From Meridianimarinicoccus roseus (GTDB lineage: Bacteria; Pseudomonadota; Alphaproteobacteria; Rhodobacterales; Rhodobacteraceae), in NCBI RefSeq assembly GCF_003172915.1, contig NZ_QGKU01000012.1:62001-126000 (forward strand): DNA of 64,000 nt. Reading direction: 5' to 3'. Below, piece by piece: positions 57,076 through 64,000 of the stretch (positions are counted from its first letter, which is position 1; each line of letters starts with the position of its first letter). A model generated the notes under the pieces. The model was not told the DNA's origin, made no database searches, and was given only the letters and a program-made list of their open reading frames with translations. Made by a program: the position numbers and the translations under genes.

Positions 57076-58266
57076 ATGACTTTCACGACCTCCGCCCGTT
57101 CCGCCCCGCTTGCGGTCCTGCTGTGGGCCGCGCTGTGCGCCGCCGCCGCGCAGGCCGAGATCCGCATCGCCCATGTCTATGGAAAGACCGGGCCACTCGA
57201 AGCCTATGCCGCGCAGTCCCACACCGGGCTGATGATGGGACTGGAATATGCCACCGGCGGCACGATGACTGTGAACGGCGAGACACTGGTGGTGATCGAG
57301 AAGGATACCCAGCTCGACCCGGCGCGCGGCCGCGCGCTGCTTGAAGAGGCCTACGGCGATGATGGCGCGGCACTTGCCGTGGGGCCGGTCAGTTCCGGTG
57401 TCGCGCTGGCGATGCTGCCGGTGGCCGAGGAATACGAAAGGCTGCTTATCGTGGAACCGGCGGTGGCCGACTCGATCACCGGCACGAACTGGAACCGCTA
57501 CGTGTTCCGCACCGGGCGCAATTCCAGCCAGGATGCCATCGCCAACGCCGTCGCGCTTGGCGCGCCGGGCGTCAAGATCGCCACGCTGGCACAGGATTAT
57601 GCCTTCGGGCGCGACGGCGTCGCCGCCTTCCGCGAGGCGCTGGTCGGCACCGGGGCGGAGTTGGTTCACGAGGAATACGTGCCCAGCGACACAACCGACT
57701 TCACCGCCGCAGCTGAGCGGATCTTTACCACCATGAAAGACATGGAGGGCGACAAGAAGCTGTTCCTGATCTGGGCGGGTGCGGGCAATCCCATGAGCAA
57801 GATCAACGCGATGGAACCGGACCGCTTCGGCGTCGAGATCGCGACCGGGGGCAACATTCTCGCGGCGCTGGCTGCCTACAAGGAATTGCCGGGCATGGAA
57901 GGGGCGACCTATTACTACCACGACATCCCGGACAACCCGGTCAACGACTGGCTGGTGGCCGAGCATCAGGCGCGCTTCGGCACGCCGCCGGATTTCTTTA
58001 CCGCTGGTGGCATGGCGGCGGGCATCGCGGTGGTCGAGGCGCTGCGCAAGGCCGGCAGCACTGACACAGAGGCGCTGATCGCGGCGATGGAAGGCATGGA
58101 ATGGCAGACGCCCAAGGGCACGATGCGTTTCCGGCCCGAGGATCATCAGGCGCTGCAATCCATGTATCACTTCAGGATCCGCGTCGATCCCGCGGTGGAC
58201 TGGGCAATCCCCGAACTGGTGCGCGAACTTGGGATCGACGATCTGCCGATCCCGCTGCGCAACTGA
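57076..58266 (+). CDS. Branched-chain amino-acid-type ABC transporter substrate-binding protein
   Basis: 396 residues. Signal peptide ending AAAAQA, then EIRIAHVYGKTGPLEAYAAQSHTGL, the type I periplasmic binding fold of the LivJ/LivK family, with AVGPVSSGVALAMLPV and ATLAQDYAFGRDGVAAF. Ligand is unknown; such proteins bind branched-chain or aromatic amino acids, urea or aromatic acids. First of the five-gene set; livG follows 9 bp later. Confidence 0.94.
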   Translation: MTFTTSARSAPLAVLLWAALCAAAAQAEIRIAHVYGKTGPLEAYAAQSHTGLMMGLEYATGGTMTVNGETLVVIEKDTQLDPARGRALLEEAYGDDGAALAVGPVSSGVALAMLPVAEEYERLLIVEPAVADSITGTNWNRYVFRTGRNSSQDAIANAVALGAPGVKIATLAQDYAFGRDGVAAFREALVGTGAELVHEEYVPSDTTDFTAAAERIFTTMKDMEGDKKLFLIWAGAGNPMSKINAMEPDRFGVEIATGGNILAALAAYKELPGMEGATYYYHDIPDNPVNDWLVAEHQARFGTPPDFFTAGGMAAGIAVVEALRKAGSTDTEALIAAMEGMEWQTPKGTMRFRPEDHQALQSMYHFRIRVDPAVDWAIPELVRELGIDDLPIPLRN

Positions 58267-58275
58267 CTGCGCCGG

Positions 58276-59028
58276 ATGCTTGAAACCCGTGACCTCAGCG
58301 TGCGGTTCGGCGGCCATCTGGCCGTCGACGCCGTATCGTGCCGGTTCCGGCCGGGAGAACTGACGGCGATCGTCGGGCCGAACGGCGCGGGCAAGACGAC
58401 GTGTTTCAACCTGATCTCGGGGCAGGTGGCGCCGACATCGGGGCGTGTGCTGCTGGAGGGTGCGGACATCACGCGCCTGTCACCGGCCGCGCGCACCCGG
58501 CGTGGCATCGGGCGCGGCTTTCAGCAGACAAACCTGTTTCCCGGCCTCGGCGTGGCCGAGAACATCCGTCTTGCGGTGCAGGCCAGCAGACGCAAGGGCG
58601 GCGCGCTGCTGCGGCTTGCTGCCGCCGACCGAACCACCGCGCGCGCGACGACGGATATCCTGGAAAGGGTGCAGATGGCGCATCTGTCGAAGCGGCTGGC
58701 GGCCGAACTGGCGCATGGCGATCAGCGCAAGCTGGAGGTGGCGATGCTGATGGCGCTCGAACCGAACGTCTACATGTTCGACGAACCGACGGCGGGCATG
58801 TCCGCCGAAGAAGCCCCAGTGGTGCTGTCGCTGATCGACAGCCTGCGCCGTGACGGCGGCAAGTGCGTTCTTCTGGTGGAACACAAGCTGGACGTCATCC
58901 GCGCACTGGCGGACCGGATCATCGTTTTGCACAACGGCCGCCTTGTGGCCGATGGCGCACCCGCCCGGGTGATGGAGATGGACATCGTGCAGGACGCGTA
59001 TCTGGGGCAGGGGCTGGCCAATGTCTGA
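58276..59028 (+). CDS. livG: ABC transporter ATP-binding protein, LivG type
   Basis: 250 residues. Walker A GPNGAGKTTCF, signature LAHGDQRKLEVAMLMALEP, Walker B YMFDEPTAGMS and the late VLLVEHKLDVIRALADRIIVLHNG of the LivG family. It is the first of the two ATPases of the transporter. The C-terminus DIVQDAYLGQGLANV is typical. Overlaps the next ATPase gene by 8 bp. Confidence 0.95.
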   Translation: MLETRDLSVRFGGHLAVDAVSCRFRPGELTAIVGPNGAGKTTCFNLISGQVAPTSGRVLLEGADITRLSPAARTRRGIGRGFQQTNLFPGLGVAENIRLAVQASRRKGGALLRLAAADRTTARATTDILERVQMAHLSKRLAAELAHGDQRKLEVAMLMALEPNVYMFDEPTAGMSAEEAPVVLSLIDSLRRDGGKCVLLVEHKLDVIRALADRIIVLHNGRLVADGAPARVMEMDIVQDAYLGQGLANV

Positions 59029-60469
59029 CAAGGACGACACTGAACGCGTGCACCTGCGGGTGGATCGGCTGGCCGCCGCCATGGACGCGGCCCGGGCCCG
59101 CGCCCGCGGCGAGGTGCCGGCTCCTGCGCCGGGCAACGTGGGCGAAATCCCTGCGTCGCAGCCGTCGCTCCCGGAAGCTTCCGATGAATCCCCCGCACCG
59201 CCCAATCCGACCGCCCCTGCTGCGCCTTTCGGTAATGAGGACTCGGGTGCTCCGGCCATGGAAAAGCCCGCGCCGGGGATCGGCCCGGCGGGCTCGTCCT
59301 ACCCACATGAACCCGAACCTGCATGGCCTGTCCCGACGCAGCCGGACAGTGCACAGCCGGACTGTCAGCCTCAGCTGTCGGCCGATGCCGACCTGTCCGG
59401 CCAAGCAGATCCGCCCGGCGACGCGCCGCAGGCTGACGTGTCGGCGGCATCGGTCCCGCAGGATGGTACGGTGCCCGACCCGATGCCCGGTGACGCTGCG
59501 CCCTTAGAGCCTTTGCCGGACGCCACAGCGGGGCCTGTCCCGGCTGAAGCTTCGCATTCGCCCGACCCGGGTTCCGACCCTCGGACCGAACCATTGATCC
59601 TCACGCCGGATTTCACGGCGCCGCCGCCCCGGCCTTCGCTCGATCCGCTGGACGATCGGACGCGCGCGGATTTTCCGGCTGCCGGCCCGATCGGCGCGGC
59701 AGCGGCTGTGCCGCACCCTGCCGTGCCGCCCGCGCCGCGCCCCGCGGGGCCGGTGCTGCTGTCGCTTGAGGGCGTGCGCACGGATATCGGCCGCTATCAT
59801 ATCCTTGGCGATGTCGGCTTTGACGTCCCGACAGGCGCTGTCACGATGCTGCTGGGCCGCAACGGCGTCGGCAAGACTACAACGCTACGCACGATCATGG
59901 GCCTTTGGCGCGCCCGAAGCGGCGAGATCCGTTTCGCCGGCAACCGCATCGAACGCTGGCCCACGCACCGCATTGCGCGCGCCGGGGTCGGGTATGTGCC
60001 CGAATCCATGGCTATATTCGGCGATCTCACCGTCGCCGAGAACGTGGCGTTGGGGTCAGTGTCGAAGCGGGTACCGACGGACCGTCTGGACTGGCTGTTC
60101 AGCCTGTTTCCGCCGTTGGCGACGTTCTGGCGCGCCCCGGCCGGCAACCTGTCGGGCGGGCAGAAACAGATGCTGGCCCTTGCCCGCGCTCTTGTCCAGA
60201 AGCGCAGGCTCTACCTGATCGACGAGCCGACCAAGGGCCTCGCGCCGACCGTCGTGGACACCGTGGTCGCGGCGCTGCGCGATCTCAAGCTGCAAGGGGC
60301 GACCGTGCTGATGGTGGAACAGAATTTTGCGGTGGCGCGCGCGCTTGGCGATCGTTGCGTCGTGATGGATGACGGCAGGGTCACCTGGAGCGGCGTGATG
60401 GCCGATCTTGCGCAAGACGCGGCGTTGCAGACCCGCCTGATGGGCCTGAGCCTCGGGGTGGACGCATGA
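59021..60469 (+). CDS. livF: ABC transporter ATP-binding protein, LivF type, with long disordered N-terminus
   Basis: 482 residues, about twice the usual 235. Residues 248-482 are a normal LivF ATPase: Walker A LLGRNGVGKTTTLRTIMGL, signature LSGGQKQMLALARALV, Walker B YLIDEPTKGLAPT, and VLMVEQNFAVARALGDR. Residues 1-245 are a Pro/Ala/Asp/Glu-rich low-complexity region, starting with a helix-like MSDKDDTERVHLRVDRLAAAM. No internal methionine with a ribosome binding site restores the usual size. The next gene overlaps it as ATGA. Confidence 0.93.
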   Translation: MSDKDDTERVHLRVDRLAAAMDAARARARGEVPAPAPGNVGEIPASQPSLPEASDESPAPPNPTAPAAPFGNEDSGAPAMEKPAPGIGPAGSSYPHEPEPAWPVPTQPDSAQPDCQPQLSADADLSGQADPPGDAPQADVSAASVPQDGTVPDPMPGDAAPLEPLPDATAGPVPAEASHSPDPGSDPRTEPLILTPDFTAPPPRPSLDPLDDRTRADFPAAGPIGAAAAVPHPAVPPAPRPAGPVLLSLEGVRTDIGRYHILGDVGFDVPTGAVTMLLGRNGVGKTTTLRTIMGLWRARSGEIRFAGNRIERWPTHRIARAGVGYVPESMAIFGDLTVAENVALGSVSKRVPTDRLDWLFSLFPPLATFWRAPAGNLSGGQKQMLALARALVQKRRLYLIDEPTKGLAPTVVDTVVAALRDLKLQGATVLMVEQNFAVARALGDRCVVMDDGRVTWSGVMADLAQDAALQTRLMGLSLGVDA

Positions 60470-61590
60470 CGGGTACCGCTGCCGCGGGCCTGACCGCACC
60501 CGGCGCGGGCGCACGGATCGGCGCGGCGATGCCGTGGCTGCTGGTGCCGCTGCTGATGCTGGCCGGGCTTCTGGCCATGACCGTGCAGGCGATGCCGGGC
60601 GAGGGCGAGACGCTGGCGGCACTGCTGGCCGATCCGGGCCTGTGGCCCCTGCGCGCGCCCGCCGCGCTTGAGGCGGTGCTGGCCTCGTGGGTCACGCTGA
60701 CGCTTGCCGGGCTCGCGATGGGTATGATGGTGTTCCTGATGGCCTCCGGGCTGACGCTGATCTTCGGGCTGATGGACGTAATCAATTTCGGCCACGGCGC
60801 CTTCGTGTCACTCGGCGCTTTCGTGGGCGTCAGCGTGCTGGCCGCGCTGGCTGGCTGGATGGCTGCGCCGAGCCTTCCGTTGAACCTCGCCGCTGTCGGC
60901 GCCGCGGTTCTGGCCGCGATGGCGGTTACCGGTGCTGCGGGCTACGCCTTCGAACGGGTCATCGTGCGGCCGGTCTACGGCGCACATCTGAAACAGATCC
61001 TCGTGACGGTGGGAGGGCTGATCATAGCCGAGCAACTGATCTACGTGATCTGGGGACCGGCCGAGATCTACATTTCGCGGCCCGAGATGCTGAAGGGTGC
61101 CATGGTCTTCGGTGGCGTCGCGCTGGAAACCTACCGTCTTCTGGCGGTGGCCGTGGGGCTGGCCGTCTTCGCGGTGATGGGGGCCGTCCTGCGGCTGACG
61201 CGGATCGGGCTTATCGTACGCGCGGGCGTACAGGATGGCGAGATGGTCGAGGCGCTGGGATACCGGCTGCGGCGGGTCTTCATCGGCGTCTTCGTGACGG
61301 GATCGGCACTGGCAGGGCTGGGTGGCGTGCTTTGGGCGCTCTATCAGGAGGTGGTGACCGCGCATATGGGCGCGGACCTGATGGTGCTGGTGTTCGTGGT
61401 GGTGATCATCGGCGGTTTGGGGTCGGTCACGGGCTGTTTCCTCGGCGCGCTGATGATCGGGCTGGTGCAGAACTACACTGCCTTCGTGGAACCCAAGCTG
61501 GCGCTTGTGTCCACAATAGCTGTGCTGGTGCTGGTGCTGATGTGGCGCCCCACCGGCATGCTGGCCCGCGACAGGGGGCGGCAGTCATGA
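60466..61590 (+). CDS. livH: ABC transporter permease, LivH type
   Basis: 374 residues, about 80 longer than usual LivH. The core begins near residue 85 (MMVFLMASGLTLIFGLMDVINFGHGAFVSLGAFVG) and has the EAA-like VQDGEMVEALGYRLRRVFIGVF loop and FVVVIIGGLGSVTGCFLGALM. The extra N-terminus includes one hydrophobic helix (MPWLLVPLLMLAGLLAMTV) and a short linker, giving an additional membrane segment. Overlaps livF and livM by ATGA junctions. Confidence 0.94.
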   Translation: MTGTAAAGLTAPGAGARIGAAMPWLLVPLLMLAGLLAMTVQAMPGEGETLAALLADPGLWPLRAPAALEAVLASWVTLTLAGLAMGMMVFLMASGLTLIFGLMDVINFGHGAFVSLGAFVGVSVLAALAGWMAAPSLPLNLAAVGAAVLAAMAVTGAAGYAFERVIVRPVYGAHLKQILVTVGGLIIAEQLIYVIWGPAEIYISRPEMLKGAMVFGGVALETYRLLAVAVGLAVFAVMGAVLRLTRIGLIVRAGVQDGEMVEALGYRLRRVFIGVFVTGSALAGLGGVLWALYQEVVTAHMGADLMVLVFVVVIIGGLGSVTGCFLGALMIGLVQNYTAFVEPKLALVSTIAVLVLVLMWRPTGMLARDRGRQS

Positions 61591-62669
61591 TCCGGCTTCT
61601 GTCCGGCGACGGGCCCGGCGGGCGCCTTGTGTCGATTGCGGTGCTGGCGATTTTCCTGTCCCTCGCCTTTGCGCCTTTCGTGTTCGAGGGAACCCGCGCG
61701 CTCGATACCGCGGCGCGGATCTGCGTGCTGATCGTTCTGGCGGCCAGTTTCGATCTTCTGCTGGGATATGCCGGGATCGTCAGCTTCGCGCACACGATGT
61801 TTTTCGGCCTTGGCGCCTATGGCGTGGCGCTGTCCAGCCTGCACATGGGCCGCGGGTTCGAGGCACTGGCAGCGGGCACGGCCGCCGGGGCCGGGGCGGC
61901 CGCGGTACTTGCGCTGGTGATCGGACTGTTCTCGCTGCGGGTGCGGGCGATCTTCTTCGCCATGATAACGCTGGCGGTGGCCTCCGCCGTGGCGGTGCTT
62001 GTCTCGCAACTTTCGCAGATCACGGGGGGCGAGGACGGGCTCACCTACCGCATCCCGCGCGCGCTGACAGCGGCAGCGGACCACGGTACCGTGCCCGCTT
62101 TCGCCATCGGGGGCGATCTGGTGCTGGGCGGCCAGCGGATTACTGGCAAGATCGCCAACTACTATCTCGTGTTCGGCGGTGCGCTGCTGCTGTTCCTGCT
62201 GATGCTGCGGCTGGTCAACTCGCCCTTCGGACGGGTTCTTCAGGCGATCCGCGAAAACGATTACAGGGCGGAATCCATCGGCTATTCCGTGGTGCGCTAC
62301 CGCATCGCGATCAGCGTCATCTCGGCCGTGATCGCGGCGCTGGCCGGATCGCTCTTCGCGATCTGGCTGCGCTATGTCGGACCGGACACGACGCTGAGCT
62401 TCGAGTTGATGATCGACATTCTGCTGATGGTCGTGATCGGCGGGATGGGCACGCTTTGGGGGGCGGTGATCGGCGCGGTGCTGCTGGTACTGGCGCAGTC
62501 CTACCTGCGCGACGTGATGGGCTCAGCCGCCGAGCGCATGGCCGACCTGCCGCTGCTGCCGCAGCTTCTGGACCCGGACCGCTGGCTGCTGTGGCTCGGG
62601 CTGCTCTTCGTGCTCAGCGTCTACTTCTTTCCGTCCGGTATCGTGGGACGGCTGCGTGGGCGGCGTTAG
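61587..62669 (+). CDS. livM: ABC transporter permease, LivM type
   Basis: 360 residues. ASFDLLLGYAGIVSFAHTMFFGLGAYGVAL, VNSPFGRVLQAIRENDYRAESIGYSV (the EAA loop) and VIGGMGTLWGAVIGAVLL are LivM signatures across about ten helices. Coupled to livH by ATGA. Last of the transporter genes; its stop overlaps the exonuclease gene on the other strand by 4 bp. Confidence 0.95.
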   Translation: MIRLLSGDGPGGRLVSIAVLAIFLSLAFAPFVFEGTRALDTAARICVLIVLAASFDLLLGYAGIVSFAHTMFFGLGAYGVALSSLHMGRGFEALAAGTAAGAGAAAVLALVIGLFSLRVRAIFFAMITLAVASAVAVLVSQLSQITGGEDGLTYRIPRALTAAADHGTVPAFAIGGDLVLGGQRITGKIANYYLVFGGALLLFLLMLRLVNSPFGRVLQAIRENDYRAESIGYSVVRYRIAISVISAVIAALAGSLFAIWLRYVGPDTTLSFELMIDILLMVVIGGMGTLWGAVIGAVLLVLAQSYLRDVMGSAAERMADLPLLPQLLDPDRWLLWLGLLFVLSVYFFPSGIVGRLRGRR

Positions 62670-64000
62670 CCGATCCGCGCCTTCATCTCGCGCATCAGGC
62701 GGCTGTTCTTCTGCATTGCGTCCAGCACGGCATCGAAGGTGTCAAGGCCGCGCGCCTCCAGCATGGGGATCATGCGCTGGAACACTTCGGCGGTGGCGAT
62801 GGTGTCGCCAAGCGCGGTGTGGCGGGCCTCTTCGGGGATGACGATGCCGAACCGGTCGGCCAGCGCATCGAGCGTGTGGGTTTCCCCCTGGCCGAACAGG
62901 ATCGCCGACAGCAGGACCGTGTCGAACACCGGATGATCGAAACGCGCGCCGATCCGGTCGGCTTGCTTGTGAAAGAAGGCCAGATCGAACGGCGCGTTGT
63001 GAGCGATCAGCACCGCATGCTCGCAGATCCGGTGGAAGCGCGCGCCCACCTCATCGATCTTCGGGGCGCCCTTGACCATCGCGTCGTCGATGCCGTGAAC
63101 CTTGGTCGATGCCGCGGGGATAGGGCGTTCTGGGTCAACCAACTGATCGAGCGTCTCGCCCTCCACCAGTTTGCCATTGACCAGCCGCACCGCCGCGATC
63201 TGTACGATCTCGTCGCCGCCCTTGGGGTCGAGTCCGGTCGTTTCCGTGTCGAACACCACGTAGGTCAGTTCGCGCAGGCGCTTGCCCTGCTTGCTGCCGT
63301 CCGGCACCCGGTTCAGCAGGTCGAAATCGAAAACGGTCGGTCGTTCGGCGATCTTGTCCGCTGCCAGATTGATCGGCGTTGTGCGTTCGGCCTCGCGCAA
63401 GGGCAGGACCAGCGCGGCGCGTCCCTCGGGCAGGCGTTCGGGCCAGATGTCCGTGTTGTGGAAATCCAGGATCTCGCGCCCGGTGACGGCAAGCGGACTG
63501 TCGCGCACCGGCTCGTCCAGTTCGGCTTGCAGCACGTCCATCGCCATCGGCGTGCCCTGCCAGCCGATGGTGATCAGCGCGCCGGGGCTGTCGTCGGTCA
63601 CGTCGATTGTGAAGGCTTGCGCCAGCCCTTCATCCACCACCCGCTCGATCAGCGCGGCCAGAAGGTTGACCAGCGCGAAGGCGTCGCAATGCAGCCGCAG
63701 GAACACTGTCGGCGCAGAAATCGTCGGCCCGCCGTCGCCAAGCTGGCCGCGCAGCGCGTCGATCAGGTGCGATGCGCGCACGTCCTGCATCGGCCACCAG
63801 GTATCCTCCTGGGCATCGTGGCGCGCGGCGATGTCCTGCACGGTCGCGGTCAGATCCAGCGCTTCGCGGCGAATATCGGCGGCCAGGGCCGGGTCGTTGT
63901 CACGGCCATCCTCGGCCATGTCCAGCAGCGCGCGCAGCCCCGCTGCCGGAGCGCGCAGGGCGCCGACCATGTCGCTGAGCAGACGCTCGCGTTCGGTGTG
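62666..64000 (-). CDS. DnaQ-type exonuclease with pseudo-histidine-kinase N-terminus, 5' end outside window
   Basis: 444 codons present; the gene continues beyond the right edge. From about 250 residues before the end is a DEDDh 3'-5' exonuclease: VVFDTETTGLDPKGGDEIVQIAAV, IAHNAPFDLAFF and HTALGDTIATAEVF. Before it, LLSDMVGALRAPAAGLRALL aligns with a kinase H box (SHELRTPL) but has Gly for the His, and the following CDAFALVNLLAALIERV and LITIGW stretch looks like a degenerate ATPase domain. The arrangement suggests a sensor-derived pseudokinase fused to an exonuclease. The N-terminus is not visible. Confidence 0.88.
   Translation of the reverse strand, partial: HTERERLLSDMVGALRAPAAGLRALLDMAEDGRDNDPALAADIRREALDLTATVQDIAARHDAQEDTWWPMQDVRASHLIDALRGQLGDGGPTISAPTVFLRLHCDAFALVNLLAALIERVVDEGLAQAFTIDVTDDSPGALITIGWQGTPMAMDVLQAELDEPVRDSPLAVTGREILDFHNTDIWPERLPEGRAALVLPLREAERTTPINLAADKIAERPTVFDFDLLNRVPDGSKQGKRLRELTYVVFDTETTGLDPKGGDEIVQIAAVRLVNGKLVEGETLDQLVDPERPIPAASTKVHGIDDAMVKGAPKIDEVGARFHRICEHAVLIAHNAPFDLAFFHKQADRIGARFDHPVFDTVLLSAILFGQGETHTLDALADRFGIVIPEEARHTALGDTIATAEVFQRMIPMLEARGLDTFDAVLDAMQKNSRLMREMKARIG

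Overview
The window is about 64 kb of GC-rich, densely coding DNA that reads as a chromosome segment of an alphaproteobacterium of the Rhodobacteraceae (Roseobacter/Rhodobacter type). Reasons: the order dusB(nifR3)-ntrB-ntrC-ntrY-ntrX-trkA-trkH-hfq-hflX; an NtrC without the GAFTGA sigma54 loop, a known Rhodobacter trait; a fused IspDF; the helicase-S4-fdxA-carD block; a VPLPA-CTERM surface protein; and an ispDF-pgpA-cinA chain joined by ATGA overlaps. No tRNA, rRNA, insertion sequence, prophage or CRISPR array was found. No gap between genes exceeds about 260 bp, and base composition looks even throughout.

Layout. 1-4.1 kb (minus): edge fragment of a ketosteroid-isomerase-like protein, a small EndoU-like protein, dnaB, then pyrE and pyrC. 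4.3-9.2 kb (plus): urease ureD-ureA-ureB-ureC, interrupted by two unusual helix- or alanine-rich genes (one PhaF/histone-H1-like); ureE, ureF and ureG do not follow. 9.2-11.5 kb: VPLPA-CTERM protein, DUF1127-like small protein, lipA. 11.5-16.3 kb: cytochrome c' and diheme cytochrome c, hypoxanthine phosphoribosyltransferase, COQ10/RatA-like protein, cinA-pgpA-ispDF. 16.4-28.4 kb (plus): nitrogen regulation (dusB, ntrBC, ntrYX), potassium uptake (trkAH), hfq and hflX. 28.4-33.3 kb: penicillin-acylase-family enzyme, SYLF lipoprotein, hemB, small membrane protein. 33.4-38.1 kb: mfd, and a ligase-associated exonuclease on the other strand. 38.3-42.3 kb: circularly permuted ATP-grasp, alpha-E, transglutaminase and Anbu proteasome-like protease, a probable peptide-ligation/proteolysis system. 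42.3-44.2 kb: alpha/beta hydrolase, SCP2 protein, TPR protein. 44.2-48.8 kb: SUV3-like helicase, S4 protein, 7Fe ferredoxin, CarD. 48.8-52.7 kb: divergent cobS/cobT and a Kef-type antiporter. 52.8-56.9 kb: PilM/PilP-like protein, SIMPL protein, MetY-type sulfhydrylase. 57-62.7 kb: complete branched-chain-amino-acid-type ABC transporter whose second ATPase carries a ~240-residue disordered extension. 62.7-64 kb: DnaQ-type exonuclease fused to a degenerate histidine-kinase-like region, cut by the window edge.

Most genes are housekeeping. The less ordinary parts are the ATP-grasp/Anbu operon, the split urease cluster with phasin-like genes, the pseudokinase-exonuclease fusion, the solo EndoU protein, the orphan PilM-PilP protein, and several regulatory signals: an NtrC-type dyad before dusB, DnaA-box-like sites in the dnaB promoter, a long dyad before the ATP-grasp operon, and an apparent CUG start for hflX. 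Functions rest on recognised motifs and gene order; no database search was run.
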